DNA of 64,000 nucleotides from JAEYFP01 sp964566545 (GTDB taxonomy: Bacteria > Bacillota > Clostridia > Lachnospirales > Lachnospiraceae), in contig CAZMIX010000003.1 in the NCBI GenBank assembly GCA_964566545.1, forward strand, positions 1 through 64,000, given 5' to 3'. This document shows, piece after piece, positions 53,243 through 61,063 of this stretch. The notes below the pieces were generated by a model. That model made no database searches. It was not told the origin of the DNA and worked only from the letters and a program-made list of their open reading frames with translations. Each line of letters starts with the position of its first letter. The stretch's first letter is position 1. Both the position numbers and the translations under genes were made by a program.

Positions 53243-54208
53243 TTAAGCTTCTTTTTCTTCTCCGTTTTCTTTATGACCGCTCTGCCGATTCTTTATCAGT
53301 TTTAATGTCAAACGGTCTTTGGTAATTCTCGCCTTTGATTTCAGATTTGGATATGCATTTAAAATACGATTCTGTAAAAAGGAGCTTTTACCAATGGCAG
53401 CGTCAAAAATCTCAAAAAAACCCTTGATTTTTTCAGCAATTTCACTCTTCACATTTATCAAGTTCAACTTTTCCAAACGGTCATTCCAAAACGCCTGCCT
53501 CACTTCCAATCGTTTTAAATATCGCTTATAATAATAGATTCTCTGCATTTGGATGCGAAACGCTTCTACGCGATTCAAAAGCTCCTCACCCGTCGTATAA
53601 ACTCTGGAATTTCTCAAATAATCTGAAAATTCCTCAAGCAGCATGTCCATTTTTTCAAGCTGCTTTGACAGATCGACTGCGGCAATGACCGCAAATACAA
53701 AATCAATGACATATAAAATACTAACGATACAGACAGCTATTTTTCCGGTAAAAACAGGATAAAGACCTACGACGAATGTCATGAAAGGCTGCAAAACGGC
53801 AAACAACAATAATGTCGCGCCGCCCCAAGCCAAAGAACTGCCCAAACAAATACGCCCTTTATAATTGAATCGCTGCTCCGTATAGTCCCACCAACTCGTA
53901 TGAAACAATGTTTCCATTACGAGTGCCGTCACATATTCCAGCACCGTCGCCAAGAGGGCTCCACCAAAAAACAAGAGCACCCAACGTCCGGTGAGCGGAC
54001 GCAGCAGTAAATATACAAAAAGCGCTCCAACGCCATAAATCGTACAGACGGGACCGGTCACAAAGCCACGGTTTACAAGCTTTTTTTCGAGCACAGAAAC
54101 ATAACTGCTTTCCCATAGCCAGCCAAGAAAACTGTATAGTATCAAACAATTGGAAATCAGATAAAATGTAACGCCCAATATTTTGAAATCCCACACTGCT
54201 TTCATCAC
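53243..54208 (-). CDS. CmpB-type ABC-transporter-like membrane protein (PF06541 family)
   Basis: A 321-residue protein with about five membrane segments in its first 190 residues and a long, charged, probably coiled-coil tail (195-321). The N-terminal half carries the family features YSFLGWLWES, NRGFVTGPVCTIYG and HTSWWDYTEQRFNYKGRICL. The family is often annotated as a putative ABC transporter, but there is no ATP-binding gene nearby. GGGGGGTG precedes two adjacent ATG codons, and the second (54205) is equally likely. It lies 54 bases upstream of rnfC on the same strand. Confidence 0.82.
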   Translation of the reverse strand: MMKAVWDFKILGVTFYLISNCLILYSFLGWLWESSYVSVLEKKLVNRGFVTGPVCTIYGVGALFVYLLLRPLTGRWVLLFFGGALLATVLEYVTALVMETLFHTSWWDYTEQRFNYKGRICLGSSLAWGGATLLLFAVLQPFMTFVVGLYPVFTGKIAVCIVSILYVIDFVFAVIAAVDLSKQLEKMDMLLEEFSDYLRNSRVYTTGEELLNRVEAFRIQMQRIYYYKRYLKRLEVRQAFWNDRLEKLNLINVKSEIAEKIKGFFEIFDAAIGKSSFLQNRILNAYPNLKSKARITKDRLTLKLIKNRQSGHKENGEEKEA

Positions 54209-54270
54209 CCCCCGAACATCTCTACTATACTAAATTTCAACAAAAAATACCACTGTTTCGCATAAAATAT

Positions 54271-54298
54271 TTGTTTTTTTCATGGGATACGTTATACT
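54271..54298 (+). promoter_or_regulatory. Promoter of the YprB-like gene
   Basis: TTGTTT (54271-54276), 16 bases, TATACT (54293-54298), about 55 bases before the start codon. Confidence 0.45.
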
Positions 54299-54353
54299 GA
54301 ATATAATGCCGTGCGGTACGTAGCAAGAAACAGCGCCGTCAATGGAGGAATTT

Positions 54354-55454
54354 ATGCAGACAATACAGAAAACCTATCAAAACACGAAACCGCTCTACGC
54401 AATCGAACAATTTTCTCCGGTCAAAGAAATTTTATTTATCGATATCGAAACAACTGGACTGTCCCCGAAAACCTCCGGTCTTTATTTGATCGGATGCGCA
54501 TTTTATGAAGAGGACGATCTGCATATTATTCAGTGGTTTGCCGATACGCCTTCTGAAGAACGTGCAATCCTCGAGGAATTTTTTATTTTCAGCAGAGATT
54601 TTACGTGTTTGATGCACTACAACGGCAAGCAGTTTGATCTCCCCTATCTGGCAAGGAAGGCGGAGCAGTTTTGTCTAATAAATCCGCTAGATTCGTTTCT
54701 CGGAGTCGATATTTACCAGCTTTTGAAACCGGTCAAAAAGTTGCTGTCCCTTACGTCACTGCGTCAAAAAAACGTCGAGGACTTTCTGCGGGTTAATCGA
54801 AAGGATGAATTTGACGGCGGACAGCTGATATCTGTCTATCAGGAACATGTCATTCGAAGAGACGAGCGGCTGCTTGCGCTGCTGCTTTTGCATAACGAAG
54901 AGGATTTGATCGGTATGACAAAGCTGCTCCCGTCTCTGTATTATTCAGAGCTTTTGCATACGCCGCTTACCTTTTTAAAGGCCAGACAAAACACCTATCA
55001 GGATTATGCGGGGAAAACACAGGCAGAAGTGCTGTTGTCCTATTCCTTTTCGGTTCATATTCCGCGCTCCTTCTCTACCTATAAGGAACATTTCTTTCTC
55101 GCCTGTGACGCAAAGCGGCAGATGACGTTCCGGGTGCCCCTTTATGAAAGAGAGTTAAAGCTTTTCTATGACAGTTATAAGGAGTATTACTATCTGCCTG
55201 CAGAAGACTCCTGCGTCCATAAAAGCGTCGCAATGTCCGTTGATAAGGAGCACCGCGTAAACGCCAAAAAAGAGAACTGCTATACGAGGCACTATGGCCA
55301 TTTTCTGCCGCAGTTTTCCAGCCTGATCACTCCGAGCTTTCGGGAGGATTATAAAGCAAAGAGTTATTATTTTGAATATCAGGACGGATCCGTCTTTCCG
55401 CAAGACGTCATGGAACTATACGGAAAACAATTATTGGCCTACTTTTGCAAGTAA
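54354..55454 (+). CDS. YprB-like RNase H-fold (DEDD) exonuclease
   Basis: A 366-residue protein with a DnaQ/RNase H-like nuclease fold in its first 190 residues. DEDD acids are seen in LFIDIETTGL (Asp and Glu), HYNGKQFDLPYL (Asp) and HNEEDLIGM (Asp). The C-terminal 170 residues are not assigned. Family members are called YprB-like, and the substrate is unknown. The start is the ATG at 54354, five bases after GGAGG. An ATG 12 bases upstream overlaps that site. It is on the plus strand, divergent from the CmpB-type gene. Confidence 0.85.
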   Translation: MQTIQKTYQNTKPLYAIEQFSPVKEILFIDIETTGLSPKTSGLYLIGCAFYEEDDLHIIQWFADTPSEERAILEEFFIFSRDFTCLMHYNGKQFDLPYLARKAEQFCLINPLDSFLGVDIYQLLKPVKKLLSLTSLRQKNVEDFLRVNRKDEFDGGQLISVYQEHVIRRDERLLALLLLHNEEDLIGMTKLLPSLYYSELLHTPLTFLKARQNTYQDYAGKTQAEVLLSYSFSVHIPRSFSTYKEHFFLACDAKRQMTFRVPLYERELKLFYDSYKEYYYLPAEDSCVHKSVAMSVDKEHRVNAKKENCYTRHYGHFLPQFSSLITPSFREDYKAKSYYFEYQDGSVFPQDVMELYGKQLLAYFCK

Positions 55455-55485
55455 CAAAAAGGAACAGATTCCTATCAACCCAACT

Positions 55486-55530
55486 AAAAACCGGAAGAAA
55501 TCGATCTTCCGGTTTTTGGTTTTATTTTTT
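55486..55530. terminator. Terminator between the YprB-like gene and cheR
   Basis: AAAAACCGGAAG pairs with CTTCCGGTTTTT over an 8-base loop, with long T runs after it on the plus strand and A runs before it. It therefore serves both convergent genes. The cheR stop lies inside its T tract. Confidence 0.88.
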
Positions 55531-56301
55531 TCTTTGATAGAAGAAGGAGTTTCTGCGTTCGTACCCAAAATCTCCCTGATTCATGATCTGCTCCGTGCTG
55601 CCAATGAACAAAATCCCACTCGGTACAAGCGCATTGGAAAACCTGCGAAACACCTCATCCTTCGCTTCTTCGGTAAAATAAATCAACACATTTCTGCAAA
55701 TGATAAAATGGCATTTATCCGGATAGGAATCCTTAAGGAGATCATGCTCCCTAAACTCCACCCGTGCCTTGATCTCATCAGAAATCTGATAAGAACTGCC
55801 AATTTTTTTGAAATATTTTGATTTCAAATCGGCGGGCACATTGACAATACTTTTTTCTCCGTACAGGCCGTTTTTCGCATGTGCAATGACCTGTTTGTCC
55901 AAATCCGTCGCGATGACCTTGATCTGGCTTAGAGGAAGGTGTCTGGAAAGTGCCATGACAAGCGAATAAGGCTCATCTCCTGTCGAGCACGCAGCACTCC
56001 AGATTTTTAAATTTCTTCCAAAGCTATTCAGCATTTCCGGAATGAATATCTTGTCCAATAACTCCCATTGATCCATATTCCGGTAAAATTCAGAAACATT
56101 GATCGTCAGATAATTAATAAATTCTTCAAATAGCTTTTTATCCGCCTTGATGACCTTGACAAACTCCTCATAGCCTTCAATCTTATGCTTTTTGATCAGT
56201 GTATCGATCCTGCGGCGCATCTGCTTTTCTTTATAGGAGTTCAAATCAATTCCTGTTATTTTCAGCACAGCTGATTTAAAACTCTCATAATCATAAGCCA
56301 T
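55522..56301 (-). CDS. cheR: Chemotaxis methyltransferase CheR
   Basis: A 259-residue methyltransferase that methylates glutamates of chemoreceptors using S-adenosylmethionine. It has an N-terminal helical domain (1-75), then the SAM-binding core with NVSEFYRN, WSAACSTGDEPYSLVM and CRNVLIYFTEEAK. The gene starts 5 bases after rpsA, with its ribosome-binding site inside the rpsA tail, so it rides on the cmk-ispH-rpsA transcript. No receptor, CheA or CheB gene is nearby. Confidence 0.93.
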   Translation of the reverse strand: MAYDYESFKSAVLKITGIDLNSYKEKQMRRRIDTLIKKHKIEGYEEFVKVIKADKKLFEEFINYLTINVSEFYRNMDQWELLDKIFIPEMLNSFGRNLKIWSAACSTGDEPYSLVMALSRHLPLSQIKVIATDLDKQVIAHAKNGLYGEKSIVNVPADLKSKYFKKIGSSYQISDEIKARVEFREHDLLKDSYPDKCHFIICRNVLIYFTEEAKDEVFRRFSNALVPSGILFIGSTEQIMNQGDFGYERRNSFFYQRKK

Positions 56302-56306
56302 AGGAC

Positions 56307-57461
56307 TTATTCCTCTTCTTTTGATTTTTTAATTTCGGCCTCGATATCCACACTGGCAAAATCCTCGTTGTCGTCCGCGCTTTCCTTAACATCCTCAGCA
56401 GGAGCTTCCGGCTCCAGCAAAGCCTTGATGCTTAAGCTGATTTTCTTATCCTCTAAATTAAAGTCCACAACCTTTGCCGTCACTTCCTGACCGGTCTTTA
56501 ATACGTCCGACGGCTTTTCAATATGCTCTCTGGAAATTTGGGATACATGCAACAATGCATCGATGCCCGGCTCTAATTCAATGAAGGCACCAAAGTCAGT
56601 CATTCTTGCAACTCTTCCCGTCACCTCTGTGCCGACCGCATATTTTTTGTCAACATCAATCCACGGATTAGAATCCGCAAACTTCAAGCTCAGAGCAATC
56701 TTATTGCCGTTAATATCCTTAATCAGTACCTTGACGCTTTGTCCCGGCTTGAATACCTTTTTCGGATTTTCTACACGACCCCAAGACATTTCGGAAATAT
56801 GAAGCAGACCGTCCGCACCGCCAAGATCGATAAATACACCGAAATCGGTTACATTTTTAACGATACCCTCTACGACATCGCCCACTGCAATCCGTTCAAA
56901 CAGTTCTTTCTGCAGCTTTTCTCTTTCCGCCATCAGAAGCTGTCTTCTGTCGCCGATAATCCTTCTCCTGCGCGGGTTAAACTCTGTAATCACAAATTCA
57001 ATTTCCTGCCCGAGATATTTGGATAAGTCCTTCTCATAGCTGTCTGAAACGAGACTTGCCGGAATAAAGACACGGGATTCCTCAACCAACAAGCTCAGAC
57101 CGCCGTCAAGCACCTGTGCAACAGAAGCCTTTAAAACCTCTTTATTGTTAAATGCTTCTTCAAGGCGCTTATTTCCCTTATCAGCCGCAAGGCGCTTATA
57201 AGTCAACAGTACTTGTCCATCTCCGTCATTTACCTTTAATATTTTTGTCTCAAGCTTGTCTCCTACCTTTACACAAGTAGTGAGATCCAGATTGGGAGTA
57301 TTGGAATACTCATTCTTTGTAAGAATACCATCTGATTTGTAACCGATGTTTAAAATGATCTCATCAGGTTTCACATCTATGACCGTACCTTCAACTACCT
57401 CTCCATTGTGTATTGTTTTAAATGATTGTTCTAACATCTGTTCAAAAGTTAATTCTGACAT
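56307..57461 (-). CDS. rpsA: Ribosomal protein S1 (four S1 domains)
   Basis: A 384-residue RNA-binding protein with four S1 repeats. Repeats begin near residues 18 (VEGTVIDV), 105 (LKASVAQV), 193 (VEGIVKNVTDFGVFIDLGG) and 278 (VTGRVARMTDFGAFIELEPG). The shorter, four-domain form is typical of Firmicutes. An acidic C-terminal tail follows. The start is the ATG at 57461, nine bases after GAGGAGG. Its first 20 bases overlap the end of ispH in another frame. In several clostridia the two genes are fused. Confidence 0.93.
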   Translation of the reverse strand: MSELTFEQMLEQSFKTIHNGEVVEGTVIDVKPDEIILNIGYKSDGILTKNEYSNTPNLDLTTCVKVGDKLETKILKVNDGDGQVLLTYKRLAADKGNKRLEEAFNNKEVLKASVAQVLDGGLSLLVEESRVFIPASLVSDSYEKDLSKYLGQEIEFVITEFNPRRRRIIGDRRQLLMAEREKLQKELFERIAVGDVVEGIVKNVTDFGVFIDLGGADGLLHISEMSWGRVENPKKVFKPGQSVKVLIKDINGNKIALSLKFADSNPWIDVDKKYAVGTEVTGRVARMTDFGAFIELEPGIDALLHVSQISREHIEKPSDVLKTGQEVTAKVVDFNLEDKKISLSIKALLEPEAPAEDVKESADDNEDFASVDIEAEIKKSKEEE

Positions 57462-58296
57462 AATTTTGAACCTCCTCAATTATTTTGTTTGGGGTAGATG
57501 CCCCTGCTGTAATGCCTACACGCGAGATGGATTCAGTCGAATCTAATACTAAGTCAGCAAGTGTCTGTATGTATTGCGTATTCTTGCATTCACGCCTGCA
57601 TATCTCATATAACTTTTGTGTATTGGAGCTATGCGTGCCTCCAACCACAATCATCGCGTCCGCCGAAGAAGCGATCTCCTTTGCTTCGGTCTGTCGTTCC
57701 TCCGTGGCGTTGCAAATTGTGTTCACAACATTTATATCATAATCTTTTTTCTGAAAAATTTCAACTAATTCTTGAAATTTAATGTAATTAAATGTCGTCT
57801 GTGAAACAAGACACAGGCGTCTCTTTTGCGGAAGCGTAAAATTAACCGCCTCTTTTACCGTCTCAATAACGATTGCCGGCATTTTTTCGGAGCACCATCC
57901 TTTGATTCCTTCCACCTCCGGATGGTTATCATTTCCTATCACAATTACTTGAGCGCCTTTTTCACTTTCTTCCTTCGCAATCCGGTGTATTTTTTTAACG
58001 AACGGACATGTCGCATCCACACATGTCAGTCCCTGCTCCTTGATCAGCGTGTAAATCCGCTCCGGTACCCCGTGAGAACGGATAATAACGGTTCCCTTCT
58101 GAAGCGCCTTTAACTCCTCCTCAGAATGCAGCACCCCGACACCCTTTTGCTCCAAATCCTTTACAACCTCTTCATTGTGGATGATCGGGCCGAACGTATA
58201 AATATGCTCGCCCTTCCCTGCCTGCTCATAGACCGTCGCAACCGCCCTTTCAACACCGAAGCAGAAGCCGGCCGTCTTTGCAAGTACTACCTCCAT
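57442..58296 (-). CDS. ispH: 4-hydroxy-3-methylbut-2-enyl diphosphate reductase
   Basis: A 284-residue iron-sulfur enzyme, the last step of the MEP isoprenoid pathway. The three cluster cysteines are Cys12 (GFCFGVERA), Cys97 (DATCPFVKK) and Cys195 (NTICNATEERQ). The catalytic Glu is in NHPEVEG. The start is the ATG at 58296, eight bases after GAGAGGAG. It lies between cmk (19 bases upstream) and rpsA (20-base overlap), a conserved clostridial order. Confidence 0.96.
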   Translation of the reverse strand: MEVVLAKTAGFCFGVERAVATVYEQAGKGEHIYTFGPIIHNEEVVKDLEQKGVGVLHSEEELKALQKGTVIIRSHGVPERIYTLIKEQGLTCVDATCPFVKKIHRIAKEESEKGAQVIVIGNDNHPEVEGIKGWCSEKMPAIVIETVKEAVNFTLPQKRRLCLVSQTTFNYIKFQELVEIFQKKDYDINVVNTICNATEERQTEAKEIASSADAMIVVGGTHSSNTQKLYEICRRECKNTQYIQTLADLVLDSTESISRVGITAGASTPNKIIEEVQNYVRINF

Positions 58297-58315
58297 CGAT
58301 GATTCTCCTCTCATA

Positions 58316-58972
58316 TTAAGCGCTGATCTTTAAAATTGCATCAATCACTTCCTGAATCGTCATATCGGACGAATCTACAAGAATTGCGTCTTCGGCCTGA
58401 ACAAGAGGGGAAATATCACGGGTCATATCTCTGTGATCCCGTTCCTCAATATCCTTTTCGATCGCGTCGATACTGCAGCGCTCTCCCTTTAATAAAATCT
58501 CGTCATAGCGTCTTTTAGCCCGCACTTGTGTGCTTGCCGTCAAATAAATTTTAACGGCAGCGTCGGGCAATACCTTCGTCCCGATGTCCCTGCCATCCAT
58601 TACGACGCTTTTCTCGCATGCAAGCTTTTGCTGCAGGGCGACAAGCTTTTCCCGTACCTTTGGATTTACAGAGCTTGCCGAAGCCATGTTACCAACCTCC
58701 TCCGTGCGAATCAGCCCATTTACATTTCTGCCGTTTAACAGCACGATCTGTTCGCCATCCTGATAATCGATCGAAATATCAGCCCGCGCACACGCCTCTT
58801 CTATTTTTTCGGTTTCCTGGGCACGGATACCTTCCTGAAGTAAATAAAGCGCCATCGCTCGATACATCGCGCCGGTATCAACATAAATATACCCCTTTTG
58901 TCTAGCGACCGCTTTTGCAATCGTGCTTTTTCCGGCTCCCGCCGGTCCATCAATCGCAATATTATGATTCAT
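58316..58972 (-). CDS. cmk: Cytidylate kinase
   Basis: A 218-residue kinase phosphorylating CMP and dCMP. The P-loop is DGPAGAGKSTIAKA, with VDTGAMYRA, MDGRDIGTKVLPDA and the lid RRYDEILLKG. The start is the ATG at 58972, after GGGAGA. It is 25 bases after the flavoprotein gene and first of the cmk-ispH-rpsA-cheR group. Confidence 0.96.
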   Translation of the reverse strand: MNHNIAIDGPAGAGKSTIAKAVARQKGYIYVDTGAMYRAMALYLLQEGIRAQETEKIEEACARADISIDYQDGEQIVLLNGRNVNGLIRTEEVGNMASASSVNPKVREKLVALQQKLACEKSVVMDGRDIGTKVLPDAAVKIYLTASTQVRAKRRYDEILLKGERCSIDAIEKDIEERDHRDMTRDISPLVQAEDAILVDSSDMTIQEVIDAILKISA

Positions 58973-58997
58973 ACATTTTCTCCCTGTCTGCATTTTC

Positions 58998-60230
58998 TCA
59001 AGGCTTACCGATACTATTTCCCGCTAAATACCCTGTTGACCATGCAATCTGCAAATTAAAACCGCCTGTCAGTGCATCACTGTCCAGCATTTCCCCTGCC
59101 GCATATAAGCCCTTGTGCTTTTTAAGCTCCATTGTGGTGGGATTGACTTCCTTCACACAAATCCCTCCGCGGGTGATAACTGCCTCCGCAAACCCCCTGT
59201 TTCCGTTCACGCTTAAAGATAGTCTCTTGAAAAGCTTCACGAGTTGCTTTCGCTCCTCCCTCGTAATTTCATTGACTCTTTTGTCTCCATCAATGCCTGA
59301 AAGGAGCAATATGACCGGTATCAATTTTGCCGGAAGAAGCTTTCCGAGCGAATTCTTAAACTGTCGGTTTTGATTCTCTTCAAAATCCCTGCGGATCCTG
59401 TCATCTAATTGCTTTTCGTCCAATGCCGGCTTTAAATCAATAAATAGTGATATCTTTTGTGCGTACATGGATTCCCTGATGCGGCTGCTCAAGCTTAGAA
59501 TTAACGGCCCGCTGACACCAAAATGCGTAAACAGCAGCTCTCCAAAATCTTCATATAGCTTCTTTTCTTCCACATAGACCGATACTTTTATGTTTTTTAG
59601 GGAAAGACCCTGTAATTCTTTCACAAAGTCCTCCGCCACTGTCAGCGGTACGAGGGAAGGCTCCGCTTGTGTTGTTTCAATCTTAAGTGCCTCCGCAAGG
59701 CGCCAGCTGTCACCGTCCGCTCCACAAGAAGGGTAGGATTTTCCTCCAAGAGCCAGAATGACCGCATCTGCCGCAAGCACGGTGCCATCCTCCAGCCTGA
59801 CGGCACACACCCTGCCGTCCTTTTCCAGAACATGAGCCAGTTTTGTCCGAAGCCGGATCTCTACCTGTCTGGCACGCAGCTCTTTTTCCAATACGCGGAT
59901 CACATCGGAGGAGTGGTCAGAAATAGGAAAAACGCGATTACCTCGCTCTATCTTGAGGGGCAGACCGATTGATTCAAAAAAAGCCATCGTCTGCTCATTC
60001 GTGAATCCGTAAAAGGCACTATATAAAAATTTCCTGTTTGTCATCACCTGATTAAACAGCACATCCTGTTCACAGGCATTTGTCAGGTTACATCTACCCT
60101 TTCCGGTAATGAACAGTTTTTTTCCGAGCTTTTCATTTTTTTCAATTAGCTGTACCCGATGTCCGTTCCCTGCCGCAACGATCGCCGCCATCATGCCTGC
60201 CGCCCCGCCGCCCGCTACAATTACTTCCAT
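58998..60230 (-). CDS. HI0933/YhiN-family flavoprotein
   Basis: A 410-residue FAD-dependent oxidoreductase of the HI0933 (YhiN) family, whose substrate is unknown. The FAD motif is VAGGGAAGMMAAI at the N-terminus, followed by GRCNLTNA, the ALGGKSYPSCGADGD block and a C-terminal GLYAAGEMLDSDALTGGFNLQ, cited by its core GEMLDSDALTGGFN. I chose the ATG at 60230 because AAGGA lies just before it and the FAD motif then begins at residue 5. An ATG 33 bases upstream is possible. It is downstream of the TetR gene on the same strand. Confidence 0.9.
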   Translation of the reverse strand: MEVIVAGGGAAGMMAAIVAAGNGHRVQLIEKNEKLGKKLFITGKGRCNLTNACEQDVLFNQVMTNRKFLYSAFYGFTNEQTMAFFESIGLPLKIERGNRVFPISDHSSDVIRVLEKELRARQVEIRLRTKLAHVLEKDGRVCAVRLEDGTVLAADAVILALGGKSYPSCGADGDSWRLAEALKIETTQAEPSLVPLTVAEDFVKELQGLSLKNIKVSVYVEEKKLYEDFGELLFTHFGVSGPLILSLSSRIRESMYAQKISLFIDLKPALDEKQLDDRIRRDFEENQNRQFKNSLGKLLPAKLIPVILLLSGIDGDKRVNEITREERKQLVKLFKRLSLSVNGNRGFAEAVITRGGICVKEVNPTTMELKKHKGLYAAGEMLDSDALTGGFNLQIAWSTGYLAGNSIGKP

Positions 60231-60290
60231 ATATTTTTCCTTAAAATTTATGTTTACTGACATTGTATAAACAGTTCTCTATGTAAATAA

Positions 60291-60845
60291 CTATCCCTGA
60301 CGAAAGGTTTCAACAACTTCAGTCAGCATGGGAATGACTTCCTCTCTGGATAAGTCAAATTCTCCGCTGGTCGTCATGCAGGCCATTCCATGAATAAAAA
60401 TAAAGATTTTCATAAAAATTGTGCCGGCATTCTCCATTTTTAAATCGGGAATTCTTTTTAACTCTTTAATGACAAATCCCTGTTCTTTTCCGTTGATCAG
60501 ATCATACATCGTGTTTTCATCGTCGTGTACCGATAAAAATAACAGCTTGAATAAATTCAATTCTTCTTTTGCAAACCGGATATAGCAAAGCCCCAAATCC
60601 ACAAATGGGAATGCGCTTTCTTTTTTATAGTTCAGACAATACTCCTCATAAAAAACCTTAGCTTTGGCAAATAGTTCGGAATTTAGCTCCTCCATATTCT
60701 GATAGATGCGGAATATGGGCTGCGTCGAGCAGCCAATATGGGCGGCCAGCTTTCTTGCTGTCACCATCTGACTCCCCTGTTCCCGAAGAAGCTGAAATGC
60801 TCCGTCGAGTATCACCTGTTTTGTAATCCGTTCTTTTCTTGCCAT
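60291..60845 (-). CDS. TetR-family transcriptional regulator
   Basis: A 184-residue repressor-type protein with an N-terminal helix-turn-helix (ITKQVILDGAFQLL, then TARKLAAHIGCSTQPIFRIYQNM, cited by AAHIGCSTQPIFRIY) and a ligand-binding C-terminal domain of unassigned ligand. The start is the ATG at 60845, nine bases after GGAGG. The leader contains two inverted repeats and a palindrome over its promoter, suggesting self-regulation. The next gene, the flavoprotein, may be a target. Confidence 0.9.
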   Translation of the reverse strand: MARKERITKQVILDGAFQLLREQGSQMVTARKLAAHIGCSTQPIFRIYQNMEELNSELFAKAKVFYEEYCLNYKKESAFPFVDLGLCYIRFAKEELNLFKLLFLSVHDDENTMYDLINGKEQGFVIKELKRIPDLKMENAGTIFMKIFIFIHGMACMTTSGEFDLSREEVIPMLTEVVETFRQG

Positions 60846-60903
60846 CCCGTTAGCCCTCCTGTAGGAACCCTTAAACAAAAACTTTGTATTAATTATATTT
60901 GCA

Positions 60904-60923
60904 GGAAATTCGGAGTAATTTCC
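60904..60923. repeat. 7-bp inverted repeat in the tetR leader
   Basis: GGAAATT and AATTTCC flank six bases. It is a possible operator or small hairpin about 60 bases before the tetR start. Confidence 0.5.
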
Positions 60924-60936
60924 TAAATAAAGCTAC

Positions 60937-60987
60937 AAATAGGCAGCTCCCTTTCAGAAATTACCCTGTCCCGAGAACTGCCTATTT
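60937..60987 (-). terminator. Long-loop hairpin, possible terminator after the oadA gene
   Basis: AAATAGGCAG (60937-60946) and CTGCCTATTT (60978-60987) are perfect 10-base arms with a 31-base loop. On the minus strand it is followed by TTGTAGCTTTATTT, a weak T tract. It could end the decarboxylase operon or form the 5' end of the tetR transcript. I do not recognise a riboswitch in it. Confidence 0.5.
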
Positions 60988-61015
60988 ATTATAACATACG
61001 TTATGATATTTTGCA
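60983..61015 (-). promoter_or_regulatory. Candidate tetR promoter with overlapping palindrome
   Basis: On the minus strand a perfect TATAAT is at about 60988-60993, with GTGCAA 17 bases upstream. The palindrome ATAACATACGTTAT (60991-61004) covers the spacer and part of the -10, the place expected for a TetR operator. Confidence 0.45.
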
Positions 61016-61063
61016 CCATATTTATGTGCAAATAAAACCGGAAAATTTAAAAATTTAAAAGCA

